Below are positions 9,059 to 17,929 of a stretch of DNA of 41,860 bases, piece after piece (the first letter of the stretch is position 1; the number at the start of each line of letters is the position of its first letter). This stretch comes from Phycisphaerales bacterium UBA5793 (GTDB lineage Bacteria > Planctomycetota > Phycisphaerae > Phycisphaerales > UBA5793): positions 1-41,860 of the forward strand of contig DIDT01000008.1 in assembly GCA_002418285.1 (NCBI GenBank), given 5' to 3'. The notes under the pieces were generated by a model, which saw nothing but the letters and a program-made list of their open reading frames with translations, ran no database searches and was not told where the DNA came from. A program made the position numbers and the translations under genes.

Positions 9059-9422
9059 GGGTCGGGTATCCGGGCCGCTCGCGCGGCATGTGAGTCAGTC
9101 GTTGTGAATCCGATTCTACGAACATCGGCACGGCCGCTGGCGTGTTTGAGCGGTTCCGAGCCTTTCTTATCGGTTCCGGTGCCATGGGGCCTCGCAATCT
9201 GCACTTAACCGGCGTCATGTGGTTCCAACCGCCATTCTGGCAGGCACGCGAGCCTCCCTGTGCCGAGATTCGGGCATTTCACCCCCATCAGGGCCGATTC
9301 AAGCGTCTCAGGGGCATTCCGAACTGGCATCGTCCTTGCGACGCTCCCACAGGGACCGATCCCAGCGGCGGGCGCCGACGGATCTCCCGTACAGTTGAGA
9401 ATCACCCGGAAGGAACTCCGTT
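9059..9422. other. Divergent intergenic region between glgP and dnaK
   Basis: 364 bp between the start codons of glgP (minus strand) and dnaK (plus strand). It should hold both promoters. The only element I can support is the sigma-54-like box at 9325-9339. I looked for, and did not find, a CIRCE inverted repeat (TTAGCACTC/GAGTGCTAA). No convincing coding sequence, RNA gene or terminator is visible. Confidence 0.6.
9325..9339 (+). promoter_or_regulatory. Putative sigma-54 (-24/-12) promoter of dnaK
   Basis: The sequence TGGCATCGTCCTTGC matches the sigma-54 consensus TGGCAC-N5-TTGC at every position but one, with exactly the required 10 nt between the invariant GG and GC. It would start transcription near 9351, leaving a 5' leader of about 70 nt before the dnaK ATG at 9423, which has AAGGA upstream. 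No enhancer site was identified. The match is short and could be chance, but its position and spacing favour function. Confidence 0.45.
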
Positions 9423-11336
9423 ATGTCAAAAATCATTGGTATCGACCTCGGCACGACCAACTCTGTCGTCGCCATCATGGAAGGCGGCCAGCCCAAAGTC
9501 CTCATCAATTCCTCAGGCAACCGCATCACCCCCTCCATCGTCGCGTTCACCGACAAGGGCGAGCGATTGGTCGGCCAGCCGGCCAAGCACCAGCAGGTCA
9601 CCAACCCGAAAAACACGATCTACTCCATCAAGCGGTTCATGGGCCGGCGCCACAACGAGGTCCAGAACGAAGAGAAGATGGTCCCCTACCCCGTCGTTGG
9701 CGGCGGCGATGAACTCGTCAAGGTCAATGTCCGCGACAAGACCTTCACTCCGCCGGAAGTCTCCGCGATGATCCTCCAGGATCTCAAGAAGACGGCCGAG
9801 GACTATCTGGGCGAAAAGGTTGACCGCGCGGTGATCACCGTGCCGGCCTACTTCAACGACAGCCAGCGCCAGGCCACCAAGGATGCAGGCGAGATCGCCG
9901 GCCTCAAGGTCGAGCGCATCATCAACGAACCCACGGCTGCCGCGCTGGCCTACGGCCTCGAGAAGAAGAAGAACGCGAAGATCGCGGTCTTCGACCTCGG
10001 CGGCGGTACGTTCGACATTTCCATTCTCGACATCGGCGACGGCGTGTTCGAAGTGCTCAGCACCAACGGCGACACGCACCTCGGCGGTGACGACTTCGAC
10101 CAGTACCTGATCGATTTCGTGGCCGAAGAGTTCCGCAAGAAGGAAGGCATCGATATCCGCAAGGACGCCATGGCCCTCCAGCGCCTCAAGGAAGCGTGCG
10201 AAAAAGCCAAGTGCGAACTCTCCACCACGATGGAGACGAACATCAACCTGCCCTTCATCACGGCGGACCAGAACGGCCCCAAGCACCTGCTTGTCACGGT
10301 GACGCGGGCGAAATTCGAGTCGCTTTGCGAGCCACTCTTCACCCGTCTCAAGGGTCCCTGCGAGCAGGCTCTCAAGGACGCGAAGGTCAAGCCGACTGAC
10401 ATTGGCGAAGTGGTTCTCGTCGGTGGATCCACCCGCATGCCGCGTGTGCAGGAGATGGCCAAGCAGATCTTTCAGACGCAGGAACTCGATAAGTCGATCA
10501 ACCCCGACGAAGTCGTCGCGGTTGGCGCCGCCATTCAGGGTGGTGTGTTGCAGGGCGACGTCAAGGACGTGCTGCTGCTCGACGTCACTCCGCTGTCGCT
10601 GGGTGTCGAAACGCTTGGCGGCGTGATGACCAAACTCATCGACAAGAACACGACGATCCCCACGTCGCGCAAGGAGATCTTCTCCACCGCGGCTGACAGC
10701 CAGACCAGCGTGACGATCCACGTCCTTCAGGGCGAGCGCGAGTTTGCCCGCGACAACCGCACGCTGGCTCGGTTCGATCTGTCTGACATTGCCCCGGCTC
10801 CGCGCGGCATGCCGCAGATTGAAGTCGAATTCGCCATCGACGCCAACGGCATTCTCAACGTCTCGGCCACCGACAAGGCCACCGGCAAGCGTCAGCAGGT
10901 CGAGGTCAAGGGCTCCAGCGGCTTGAGTAAGGAAGAAGTCGAGAAGATGCGCCGCGACGCCGAGGCTCATGCGGCCGACGACAAGGCGCAGCGCGAACTC
11001 GTCGACCTCAAGAACCGGGCCGAGAACATCGTCTACCAGACCCGCAAGCATCTCACCGAGCACGGCGACAAGGTCTCGGGCGACGTGCGCGGCCAGATCG
11101 AGTCGGCTTTGAGCAGCGTCGAGAGCAAGCTCAAGGAAGACGACAAGAGCGCGATCGAGTCATCGCTCAAGGAACTCGAGCGCGTCTCCATGGAACTCGG
11201 CAAGGCGGTCTACGAGTCGCAGACCAAGACCGCGTCGGGCGGAGCCGCTCCCACCGGCGGAGAAGCCGGCGGCGAGTCGAGCAAGAGCGACGATGTCATC
11301 GACGCCGAGTACGAAGTCAAGGACGACAACAACTGA
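9423..11336 (+). CDS. dnaK: Chaperone protein DnaK (Hsp70)
   Basis: 637 residues, full length. It is an ATP-dependent cytoplasmic chaperone that works with DnaJ and GrpE. The N-terminal ATPase domain (1-385) shows IGIDLGTTNSVVA, VPAYFNDSQRQATKDAG, NEPTAAALAYGL, VFDLGGGTFDISILD and VLVGGSTRMPRVQ. The linker DVLLLDVTPLSLG leads to the substrate-binding domain, then a helical lid, a short Gly/Ala/Ser-rich stretch and the conserved ending DDVIDAEYEVKDDNN, close to the EEVKDKK-type acidic tail that binds co-chaperones. grpE and dnaJ are not adjacent. A sigma-54-like element lies upstream and a 14-bp-stem terminator follows, so it is probably monocistronic. Confidence 0.98.
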   Translation: MSKIIGIDLGTTNSVVAIMEGGQPKVLINSSGNRITPSIVAFTDKGERLVGQPAKHQQVTNPKNTIYSIKRFMGRRHNEVQNEEKMVPYPVVGGGDELVKVNVRDKTFTPPEVSAMILQDLKKTAEDYLGEKVDRAVITVPAYFNDSQRQATKDAGEIAGLKVERIINEPTAAALAYGLEKKKNAKIAVFDLGGGTFDISILDIGDGVFEVLSTNGDTHLGGDDFDQYLIDFVAEEFRKKEGIDIRKDAMALQRLKEACEKAKCELSTTMETNINLPFITADQNGPKHLLVTVTRAKFESLCEPLFTRLKGPCEQALKDAKVKPTDIGEVVLVGGSTRMPRVQEMAKQIFQTQELDKSINPDEVVAVGAAIQGGVLQGDVKDVLLLDVTPLSLGVETLGGVMTKLIDKNTTIPTSRKEIFSTAADSQTSVTIHVLQGEREFARDNRTLARFDLSDIAPAPRGMPQIEVEFAIDANGILNVSATDKATGKRQQVEVKGSSGLSKEEVEKMRRDAEAHAADDKAQRELVDLKNRAENIVYQTRKHLTEHGDKVSGDVRGQIESALSSVESKLKEDDKSAIESSLKELERVSMELGKAVYESQTKTASGGAAPTGGEAGGESSKSDDVIDAEYEVKDDNN

Positions 11337-11370
11337 TCGTCGTCATAAGAAGTGATAACTCACATCACAC

Positions 11371-11407
11371 AGAAGCCCATGTTCAATGAACATGGGCTTC
11401 TTTCCTT
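11371..11407 (+). terminator. Rho-independent terminator of dnaK
   Basis: A perfect 14-bp stem (AGAAGCCCATGTTC, 11371-11384, with its complement at 11388-11401), a 3-nt loop AAT and a following T-rich run (TTCCTTT). It begins 34 bp after the dnaK stop and lies before the end of the convergent pntB gene. Confidence 0.9.
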
Positions 11408-11430
11408 TGGCTTGCTGTGTGTCGTCTGGC

Positions 11431-12873
11431 TTATTGCTCCGTCAGCGCCTTGCACAGGTCGCTCATGCTCTTCTTGGCATCACCGAAGAACATGAGCGTG
11501 TTCGGCGCGACGAAGAGTTCGTTTTCGACACCGGCGTAGCCCGCAGCCAGCGACCGCTTGCAGACGATGACGGTCTGGGCCTTGTCGACGTTGAGGATGG
11601 GCATACCGTAGATTGGGCTGGACTTGTCGTGGCGAGCGGCGGGGTTGACGACGTCGTTGGCGCCCAGGACCATGGCGATTTCCGCGGTCTCAAACTCGGG
11701 ATTGCACTGTTCCAGGTCGAGCAGCCGGTCATAGGGAATATCCACCTCGGCAAGCAGGACGTTCATGTGGCCCGGCATGCGACCGGCCACGGGGTGGATA
11801 CCGAAGTACACCTCGGTGCCGGCCTTCTCGAGAATGTGGAACAGGTCGCGCACCGCGTGCTGCGCCTGGGCGACCGCCATGCCGTAGCCCGGCACGATAA
11901 TGACCTTGCGCACACCATCGAGCATCATCGCAAGTTCTTCGGCATCGACGGAGCGCACCGGGCGCGACTCATGCTCGGTGCTGCCGCTGCCGGTGCTGTC
12001 ATCGGTACCCACGCCGCCAAAGAGCACGTTGGCCAGTGAGCGATTCATCGCCTTGCACATGATGGATGTCAGGATGATGCCGCTGGCGCCGACGAGAGCG
12101 CCCGAGACAATCAGCGCCTTGTTGGGCGGGTCGAGGATGAATCCGGTGGCGCATGCCGCCATGCCTGAATAGCTGTTGAGCAGCGCGACCATCACGGGCA
12201 TGTCGGCGCCGCCGATGGCGATCGTAAGCGTCACTCCGAGCACCGAGGAGAGTGCGGCGATGACGAGCAGGGTCCAGCCGACGGTGTTGTCCCACCCGAT
12301 CCAGATGCTTGCGGCAAATGAAATGCCGAACATCAGCGCATTGCCGATGAGCTGACCGCGCCACTGCCGCGGCCGCCCCGCAATCACACCCTGCAGTTTG
12401 CCGTATGCAACCATGCTGCCGGTGAAGGTCACGCAACCGATCAGCACGCTGAGTCCCATCGTCAAACCCTGGTCGAAGGTAATGGGCAGACTCGTGTCAT
12501 GCGAACGGCGGAGGTATTCGCTGCCGACGACCAGCACCGAGGCCAGGCCGCCGAAGCCGTTGAAAAGAGCCACCAGTTGGGGCATGGCGGTCATCTGGAT
12601 ACGGATCGCAAGCACGGCGCCGATGGCCGACCCGATGATCATCGCCGAAATAATCCAGACCACGCTCATGGCGTTCTGGATGTAGAGCGTGGCAATGATG
12701 GCCAGCAGCATGCCGACGCCGGCCGTCATGTTGCCGCGCCGCGCGGTGCGCGGCGAGCTGAGCTGCTTGATGCCGAAGATGAAGAGAATCGCCGCCACCA
12801 GGTAGGCGATGTCCTGAATCAGGCTCACCCAGAGAGGAATGGCGGGCGTGACAACGGTTGCGAGAGTGGGCAT
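11431..12873 (-). CDS. pntB: NAD(P) transhydrogenase subunit beta
   Basis: 480 residues when started at the ATG at 12873. The frame is open further upstream, but that part overlaps pntAB and does not look like protein. The subunit carries most of the proton channel and the NADP(H)-binding domain III of the membrane transhydrogenase, which couples proton entry to hydride transfer from NADH to NADP+. Residues 10-270 hold about nine membrane helices (LIQDIAYLVAAILFIFGIKQL, MLLAIIATLYI, LVALFNGFGGLASVLVVGSE). The C-terminal 180 residues show VIIVPGYGMAVAQAQH (the NADP-binding GYGMAVAQAQ loop), YFGIHPVAGRMPGHMNVLLAEADIPYD-like sequence and GANDVVNPAA. It is the last gene of the pnt operon, 35 bp after pntAB. 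Confidence 0.97.
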   Translation of the reverse strand: MPTLATVVTPAIPLWVSLIQDIAYLVAAILFIFGIKQLSSPRTARRGNMTAGVGMLLAIIATLYIQNAMSVVWIISAMIIGSAIGAVLAIRIQMTAMPQLVALFNGFGGLASVLVVGSEYLRRSHDTSLPITFDQGLTMGLSVLIGCVTFTGSMVAYGKLQGVIAGRPRQWRGQLIGNALMFGISFAASIWIGWDNTVGWTLLVIAALSSVLGVTLTIAIGGADMPVMVALLNSYSGMAACATGFILDPPNKALIVSGALVGASGIILTSIMCKAMNRSLANVLFGGVGTDDSTGSGSTEHESRPVRSVDAEELAMMLDGVRKVIIVPGYGMAVAQAQHAVRDLFHILEKAGTEVYFGIHPVAGRMPGHMNVLLAEVDIPYDRLLDLEQCNPEFETAEIAMVLGANDVVNPAARHDKSSPIYGMPILNVDKAQTVIVCKRSLAAGYAGVENELFVAPNTLMFFGDAKKSMSDLCKALTEQ

Positions 12874-12908
12874 TGGTAGATCCAACCACAGAGGCGTGAG
12901 AGTCGGGT

Positions 12909-13256
12909 TCACTTGCGCTTGAACATCTGCAACATGCGATCGGTGACGAGAAATCCGCCGACCACGTTGATCATCGCAAACACGATCGCCAGAAAGCCCA
13001 GGATGGTGATGAAGGGGCTGCCCGGCTCCATGTGAATGATGCAAATGAGTGCGCCGATGATGGTGATGCCCGAAATCGCATTGCTGCCGCTCATCAGCGG
13101 CGTGTGCAGCGTGGCGGGCACCTTGGTGATGATCTCAAAGCCATACAGCGACGCGAGCACGAGAATAAACACGACGGCGATCAGAAGCGGCGCGCGACTC
13201 GACTGGACCGAGTCCTGCGCGAGAACCATCGAGATGGCGTTCAATCCTGCAATCAT
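12909..13256 (-). CDS. pntAB: NAD(P) transhydrogenase alpha-2 subunit (membrane part)
   Basis: 115 residues with three predicted membrane helices (LLIAVVFILVLASLYGFEII, SGITIIGALICIIHM, FITILGFLAIVFAMINVVGG). In many bacteria the alpha subunit is split, and this separate protein supplies the membrane helices that in E. coli are fused to the NAD-binding part. The segment KVPATLHTPLMSGSNAISGI is highly conserved in the family. The ATG overlaps the pntAA stop by 4 bp (ATGA), so the two are translationally coupled and should be made in equal amounts. Confidence 0.95.
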   Translation of the reverse strand: MIAGLNAISMVLAQDSVQSSRAPLLIAVVFILVLASLYGFEIITKVPATLHTPLMSGSNAISGITIIGALICIIHMEPGSPFITILGFLAIVFAMINVVGGFLVTDRMLQMFKRK

Positions 13257-14416
13257 GAAACAGCTCCCTGTGCTGCGGCGATTTCAGCCTTGAGGCCCAT
13301 GGCGTCACGCACGCGTGGCGAAACAATCTCGCCTTCGTGCGTCACGGTCATCCCCGAAACCACTTCATCTTCGAAATTCAGGGCCAGGTTCCCTTGTTTA
13401 TCTGCAATGGTTCCCAGCAGCGTTGTGAGGATGCGGCTGAGCATCTGGCTCGCGTGATATGGGATCGTGGCGGGCAGTCCGGTGAGGCCGATGATGGTCA
13501 CGTCATGCGCGGTGATGATCTTGCCGGGCTGTGTGAGCGTGCAGTTGCCGCCCGTCTCGGAAGCAAGATCGACGATAACCGAGCCGCTGTTCATCCCGCG
13601 CACCATGTCATCATCGATCAACTTCGGCGCCGGTCGGCCGGGAATCGCTGCCGTCGTAATCACAACATCAGCCCCGACGACGACGGCGTGCATCTGCTTG
13701 CGCTGCTGCTGCTGTTCGGATTCGCTCTGCGCTGCCGCGTAGCCGCCTTCGCCCTCTTTCTTTTCGATCTGGAACTCGATGAATCGCGCACCAAGGCTTT
13801 CAACCTGCTCTTTCACAGCCGGTCGCAGGTCGTAAGCTTCGACGATCGCGCCCAGACGCTTGGCGGTGGCAATGGCCTGCAATCCCGCCACGCCGGCGCC
13901 GATGATGAACACCTTGGAGGCGTTGATGGTTCCCGCCGCCGTCATCATCATGGGAAACTGCCGAGGCAGGTGCGTGGCCCCGAGCAACACGCCCTTGTAG
14001 CCGGCGAGACTCGACATCGCCGAGAGCACGTCGACGGCCTGGGCGCGAGTAATGCGCGGCACGAGTTCGTAAGCCATCGCCGTCACGCCCGCTGCCGCAC
14101 AGACGTTGACAAACTCTACGTTCTGCAACGGCGCCAGCAGGCCGATGAGCACGGCGCCGCGCTTCATGCTCTCGACCTGGGTTGCGGTCGGCGCGCCGAC
14201 GAGAGCAATGACGTCGCACGCGCTCCAGAGTTCATTGGGGTCCGATGAGATCGAGGCGCCTTCGTAGGCTTTGTCCCCAAACCCGGCGGCGACCCCGGCC
14301 CCGGATTCGATCGTGACCTTGATGCCAACGCGACTGAGCCGCTTCATGGCGTCAGGCGTCAGCGCGACGCGCCGATCACCCGACTGGCTCTCATTGGGAA
14401 TACCGAGCGTAATCAC
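13253..14416 (-). CDS. pntAA: NAD(P) transhydrogenase alpha-1 subunit (NAD-binding)
   Basis: 387 residues from a GTG start at 14416, chosen because GGAGG lies 4 nt upstream and VITLGIPNES is the family N-terminus; upstream in-frame codons are not protein-like. It is domain I, the NADH-binding peripheral part of the proton-translocating transhydrogenase, related to alanine dehydrogenase. It shows PNESQSGDRRVALTPDA at the start, GATHLPRQFPMMMTAAG in the middle, the Rossmann motif VFIIGAGVAGLQAIATAKRL near 175-195, and DVTIIGLTGLPATIPYHASQM near the C-terminus. It is the first gene of pntAA-pntAB-pntB. The 119-bp gap upstream must hold the operon promoter. Confidence 0.96.
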   Translation of the reverse strand: MITLGIPNESQSGDRRVALTPDAMKRLSRVGIKVTIESGAGVAAGFGDKAYEGASISSDPNELWSACDVIALVGAPTATQVESMKRGAVLIGLLAPLQNVEFVNVCAAAGVTAMAYELVPRITRAQAVDVLSAMSSLAGYKGVLLGATHLPRQFPMMMTAAGTINASKVFIIGAGVAGLQAIATAKRLGAIVEAYDLRPAVKEQVESLGARFIEFQIEKKEGEGGYAAAQSESEQQQQRKQMHAVVVGADVVITTAAIPGRPAPKLIDDDMVRGMNSGSVIVDLASETGGNCTLTQPGKIITAHDVTIIGLTGLPATIPYHASQMLSRILTTLLGTIADKQGNLALNFEDEVVSGMTVTHEGEIVSPRVRDAMGLKAEIAAAQGAVS

Positions 14417-14535
14417 GTTGCCTCCAAAGGAAAACGGCAATGAGACAGAATCGCACACCATGCTAGGTGAGCGAACAGGCTATGGCAGTCCGGAATACCT
14501 CTTATTGGCCTGCGCCAGCGCGCTTCAGGGCGAGA

Positions 14536-15465
14536 TTACTGAATCTTCCCCGCCGCGATGTTGGAAACGGCCCCTTGCTGTGCGGCCTGAATCCACACCG
14601 GCCGACCCGCTCCGCTTCCAGGAATGCGGCGGCTCAGCGTCGCGCGCCCCCCACCGTCAGCCAGCGCATCACCCGCACTCGTCGGTCGTCGCAGTCCGAG
14701 CGTCACGCCGAGTTGCGGCACCGTTTGGGTCCCCAGCCCGGTCAGACTGTAGATGAAGTACACGCGCTGGTTCGGCATGGCATCCCTCACGACGAACGTG
14801 CTCGTCTGCCCCGCTCGAAGCGCATCGTATGACAGCGTCATGCTGGGCGCATCGCCGCCCGTGACTTCAACATTCAGCTGGAGACGCAGCGAAGGATCCG
14901 CGGCGTACTCACGGCTGTGAAAATAGCCAAGGCGCGAAGCGCCCGCCGACTCAAACGTATTCTTGAACATCCAGCCGAGATGTGATCGGCTCGTGATCTG
15001 GCTCTGCACCAGGGCGGTGACGTCCCAGTCGATCCAGCCGTGGTAGAAACTGTCGCCCGTCTGAGCCGTCGCCCAGACCTGGCTGTCGTAGGCCGGCTGG
15101 TTGGCCCAGGTGACCGTGTTCTCAGTCCAGTTGGCGGTCACGCGATGCACGTTGGTGTCCAATCCGCCTGCCGCCGGTTCGGTGCCGAACTGGTAGGCCG
15201 ACAGACTCGCCGCGCTGACCACATTGGGGCTGGCCGGCAGCAGGCCAAGCAGATCGAAGCGCACGAACGTGCGGATATTGCCCAAATCCCAGAACGCGCC
15301 GCGGCCGATCCAGATGACATCGGATGAGCCATTGTTCTCGCCGGGGGCAATGTCGCGGGTGTGGGAATCAGCGGTCGGGTAGAGCGTGACCACGCTCTGG
15401 GCCGCGGCGGCGCCGGTCAGCAGGGTCATTGAAAACAGACTCGTCAGAATGGTCGTGGGGCGCAT
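14536..15465 (-). CDS. Secreted DNRLRE-domain protein with shared C-terminal beta domain
   Basis: 309 residues from the ATG at 15465, which has GGAGGAGAGA just upstream and starts a clear signal peptide (MRPTTILTSLFSMTLLTGAAAAQS). The mature N-terminal domain (about 25-200) looks like the DNRLRE/CBM96-type beta-sandwich: VTLYPTADSHTRD, IRTFVRFDL, VHRVTANWTENTVTWANQPAYD and FYHGWIDWDVTALVQ are its hallmarks. Such domains bind polysaccharide or serve in surface adhesion. The last 95 residues (TLSYDALRAGQ to the end) match the C-terminus of the subtilase at 23676-25271, including a near-identical RVWIQAAQ..VSN ending. No catalytic residues are visible. It ends 119 bp upstream of pntAA on the same strand, with no clear terminator between. 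Confidence 0.75.
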   Translation of the reverse strand: MRPTTILTSLFSMTLLTGAAAAQSVVTLYPTADSHTRDIAPGENNGSSDVIWIGRGAFWDLGNIRTFVRFDLLGLLPASPNVVSAASLSAYQFGTEPAAGGLDTNVHRVTANWTENTVTWANQPAYDSQVWATAQTGDSFYHGWIDWDVTALVQSQITSRSHLGWMFKNTFESAGASRLGYFHSREYAADPSLRLQLNVEVTGGDAPSMTLSYDALRAGQTSTFVVRDAMPNQRVYFIYSLTGLGTQTVPQLGVTLGLRRPTSAGDALADGGGRATLSRRIPGSGAGRPVWIQAAQQGAVSNIAAGKIQ

Positions 15466-15672
15466 GTCTCTCTCCTCCATGGCGCTGGAACCGCAGGTGT
15501 CTCGAACCGTCTCAACAGGATACAGGAAACCGCCACAGAACGCAAGGGGGGATTCCCCCGATCGCGCCCATGCCAGGACTCCGCGTCGCGGCTCTGGACC
15601 CCCACGGAATAGACGCCCGCCGGCCGGCGTCATTCATGGCGTGGGCCGACGGCCCGTATTGGAGAGATGACC

Positions 15673-15915
15673 ATGTCCCGGCAGTCCAACTCAGCATCAC
15701 GCATTGACCGCTCCCGCAGAACGCTCACCTTTCTCAGAACCCGCTGGCCGGAGTGCGGCCTCGCGATCGCCTTGATGGCCGGCGTCATCGTTTCGGGCTG
15801 CAAGGCCGGCTACTGCTGGCAGGGTCCCGATGGCCACACGCGACTCACCTCAGATCCCCCCGAGTCGTATCCGGCGCAGGAGCTTGTCAACGTTCATCCC
15901 GCCGAATGGCGCTGA
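15673..15915 (+). CDS. Small putative lipoprotein of unknown function
   Basis: 80 residues. The ATG at 15673 is preferred over one at 15667 because GGAGAG (15661-15666) lies 6 nt upstream of it. A basic N-region is followed by a hydrophobic stretch (ECGLAIALMAGVIVSGCKAG), and VSGC is an acceptable lipobox, so the mature protein would be a lipid-anchored peptide of about 40 residues with a second cysteine (GYCWQGPDGH). I do not recognise the mature sequence. It lies between two divergent units and has no obvious operon partner; the next plus-strand gene starts 182 bp downstream. A small family specific to relatives is possible, and so is a spurious ORF, but the ribosome site and lipobox argue for a real gene. 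Confidence 0.5.
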   Translation: MSRQSNSASRIDRSRRTLTFLRTRWPECGLAIALMAGVIVSGCKAGYCWQGPDGHTRLTSDPPESYPAQELVNVHPAEWR

Positions 15916-16097
15916 GAATCGAGGCGAGGGCCCCCTGAGTCGAAGCAACGGCCGTTCCAGCCCCCCGGTGGGGCCCCCCACCAGCGGCGGCTATGATCTT
16001 TTGCGGAACACCACCGGGTTTTGGACGTACAAGAACTTGTGGCAGCGCCATTTGCCGCAGGGTTTCTGCTGCCTGACTGAAATCGAAGGGAAGACTC

Positions 16098-16811
16098 ATG
16101 ATGCCCCACGCTGGCCGTTACTCTGTTGCCGCTCTGTGCCTCATCACTCCGATCGCGCTCATGCCGATCACGCTGGTTGGCTGCGGCGGCGAAGGCGGCA
16201 CAAGTGCGGCCGTCGAAGAAGCCCAATACGTCGTCCCCAAAGATGAACCGGGTACACCGATCGCCGACACGAGTTTCATCACCATCGATGATCGCATCGT
16301 CGGAGGGCGTCTGACCTCGACCATCGCGAGCAAGATGAACCTCACCGATGACAAGCCGCGCAAAATTATCGACGGCCGACAGATCTTCACCAAAGAGCAG
16401 TACAACACCTTCATCAATTCCAACACACTGCGGCTGGACAAGATCGCCTGCCCCAGCGATGCGGTCGTGGTTCTGGTGGATGTCGGCGCTTCGTCAGGGT
16501 TCCCGCTCAAGTCGGTTTCCAGCGCCGATCGCAACAAGTTCATCCCTGCCCCGGTACTGCACGATGACATCGGCAACACCTACTGGCCGATCGGATACTT
16601 CTACAAGGATCTCGACAACGAAACGCTCGAGATCAACATCGATCTCTCCCGTCAGTTCAAAGATCTCAACCGCATTCCACCTCTGAGCCGTTCAAAGAGG
16701 CAGGATCTGACGCTGATTTTTCAGGTGAACGCCGGCGTGAATCTCACCGGTATCAGCTACGGCGGCCATGAAAAACGCACCTTCCAGATGTCCACGGAAA
16801 AGCAGTGGTGA
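16098..16811 (+). CDS. Putative lipoprotein of unknown function
   Basis: 237 residues with an AAGGGAAG ribosome site before the ATG. The N-terminus is a lipoprotein signal peptide ending LVGCGGEGG, so the protein is probably anchored in a membrane on the periplasmic side. The mature part is polar, mixed alpha/beta and free of repeats; segments such as IDGRQIFTKEQYNTFINS and DAVVVLVDVGASSGF do not place it in a family I know. Its stop lies 8 bp from the stop of the convergent gene at 16820. No hairpin terminator is visible in that gap. Confidence 0.65.
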   Translation: MMPHAGRYSVAALCLITPIALMPITLVGCGGEGGTSAAVEEAQYVVPKDEPGTPIADTSFITIDDRIVGGRLTSTIASKMNLTDDKPRKIIDGRQIFTKEQYNTFINSNTLRLDKIACPSDAVVVLVDVGASSGFPLKSVSSADRNKFIPAPVLHDDIGNTYWPIGYFYKDLDNETLEINIDLSRQFKDLNRIPPLSRSKRQDLTLIFQVNAGVNLTGISYGGHEKRTFQMSTEKQW

Positions 16812-16819
16812 GTTAAGCG

Positions 16820-17806
16820 CTAGCTGAGACGAGCGAGCGTTTCTTCGAGCACGTCCAGGTTGATCTTCAACACAATCGGGTTGCCCTCAGTCCTGAGGTA
16901 CGCCGGCGCCGACCCCGCCAGCAGCAGACGGCGAATATCCGCCAGACGCTGGTAGTTCTCGCCGCTGCTCAATCCTCGTTCAGCGCGCTTCTTCGCAATG
17001 AGTTTCACCGGCGGATTGTCGGCGATGCGATCGGGCCGAATCCAGTAGAGTCGTTCGAGGTAGACCGCGTCCTCGAGCCAGTGCCCCGGTCGGATTTCGG
17101 CCAGATCAATGAGCATGGCCGGATCTTCGGGGCGGTTGGAGCGCGACATCGCGTTGGCGGGGTGCAGGTCGCCGTGGCACCATTCGCCGGCGCTGCGGCC
17201 TCGCCATTCGTTCACCCAGGCATCAAGGTTTTTTTGAGCGGCCTTGATCGTCTTGTTCCATCGCTGCTTATCGGGGAGGTTGTTGGTCTGACACTGCTCA
17301 CGGGCGCGATCGAAGTGGGCGTTCCAGTCTTCGCGCTTGTGTGCTCCGGTCACCGGAAACTCGGCAGCCCGCCAGTAGAACCGGGCCGCAGCATCGGCCA
17401 TCAGATCGATGGCGTCCATGCGCTTGAGACCAAAGAGCGGCCCTTCCGGGAACCGCTCCATGATGATCCACGCCAGGTCGTAATCACCCAGCGACTGCCC
17501 GCAGGCGAAGAGCCGCGCGGTGATGCCATATGGGTCTTTATCGTTGGGCTGAAGGCGCTGGTTCCACGTCAGCTCGGTGGGGCCGACGGGGACCTTGACC
17601 ACGACGGAAGCCTGCTCGCCGTCATCCGTACGGAAGGTGCTGCGGCCGGTTCGTGCTCCGCCGCGCTGCCAGTCGGTACGGAACCACGCGATGGGACCCA
17701 AGCGGCCCCCACACGCTTCCTGGAGCAGTGCGGCGAACCGGTCACCGAGTCCATCGACGCCGACCAGTTCCTGGGGCAGTTCACTCTGCCCCATGCTGCT
17801 CATCAT
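16820..17806 (-). CDS. APH-fold kinase-like phosphotransferase
   Basis: 328 residues. The C-terminal half carries the signature of the aminoglycoside phosphotransferase/choline kinase superfamily: EWCHGDLHPANAM (catalytic HGDxHxxN loop, about residues 215-225), followed by MLIDLAE, whose aspartate stands at the metal-binding position usually written IDxxD/E. The N-terminal half is a plausible kinase lobe (ASVVVKVPVG has the ATP-binding lysine; LAWIIMERFPEG fits the hinge). Members phosphorylate small molecules such as sugars, amino alcohols or antibiotics, and the substrate cannot be read from sequence. It is divergent from the M28 peptidase gene. Two further in-frame ATGs (17803, 17794) are possible starts. 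Confidence 0.75.
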   Translation of the reverse strand: MMSSMGQSELPQELVGVDGLGDRFAALLQEACGGRLGPIAWFRTDWQRGGARTGRSTFRTDDGEQASVVVKVPVGPTELTWNQRLQPNDKDPYGITARLFACGQSLGDYDLAWIIMERFPEGPLFGLKRMDAIDLMADAAARFYWRAAEFPVTGAHKREDWNAHFDRAREQCQTNNLPDKQRWNKTIKAAQKNLDAWVNEWRGRSAGEWCHGDLHPANAMSRSNRPEDPAMLIDLAEIRPGHWLEDAVYLERLYWIRPDRIADNPPVKLIAKKRAERGLSSGENYQRLADIRRLLLAGSAPAYLRTEGNPIVLKINLDVLEETLARLS

Positions 17807-17929
17807 CTTCCATGACGGAGGTCTCCTCGCTTGCAGGTATCCTATGTGCCTCGCACCACCCTGGGCCGGACCCGGGGCACGGGAGTATGGTTCGCATACG
17901 CCCTGAGCTGCTCGACCGTGGAGATTGCC

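Noticed and set aside
8021..9208. A 395-codon frame antisense to glgP
   Set aside because: The phosphorylase motifs on the minus strand are unambiguous; the plus-strand translation is low-complexity His/Arg/Val-rich and unlike any family.
9059..9422. A CIRCE heat-shock operator before dnaK
   Set aside because: No TTAGCACTC/GAGTGCTAA-like inverted repeat is present in the gap.
9513..11063. A 516-codon open frame antisense to dnaK
   Set aside because: dnaK is certain on the other strand; the antisense frame is a by-product of high GC and codon bias and has no recognisable motif.
15967..15982. GGTGGGG/CCCCACC inverted repeat after the small lipoprotein gene
   Set aside because: The 2-nt loop is too small and no U-run follows, so I do not call it a terminator.
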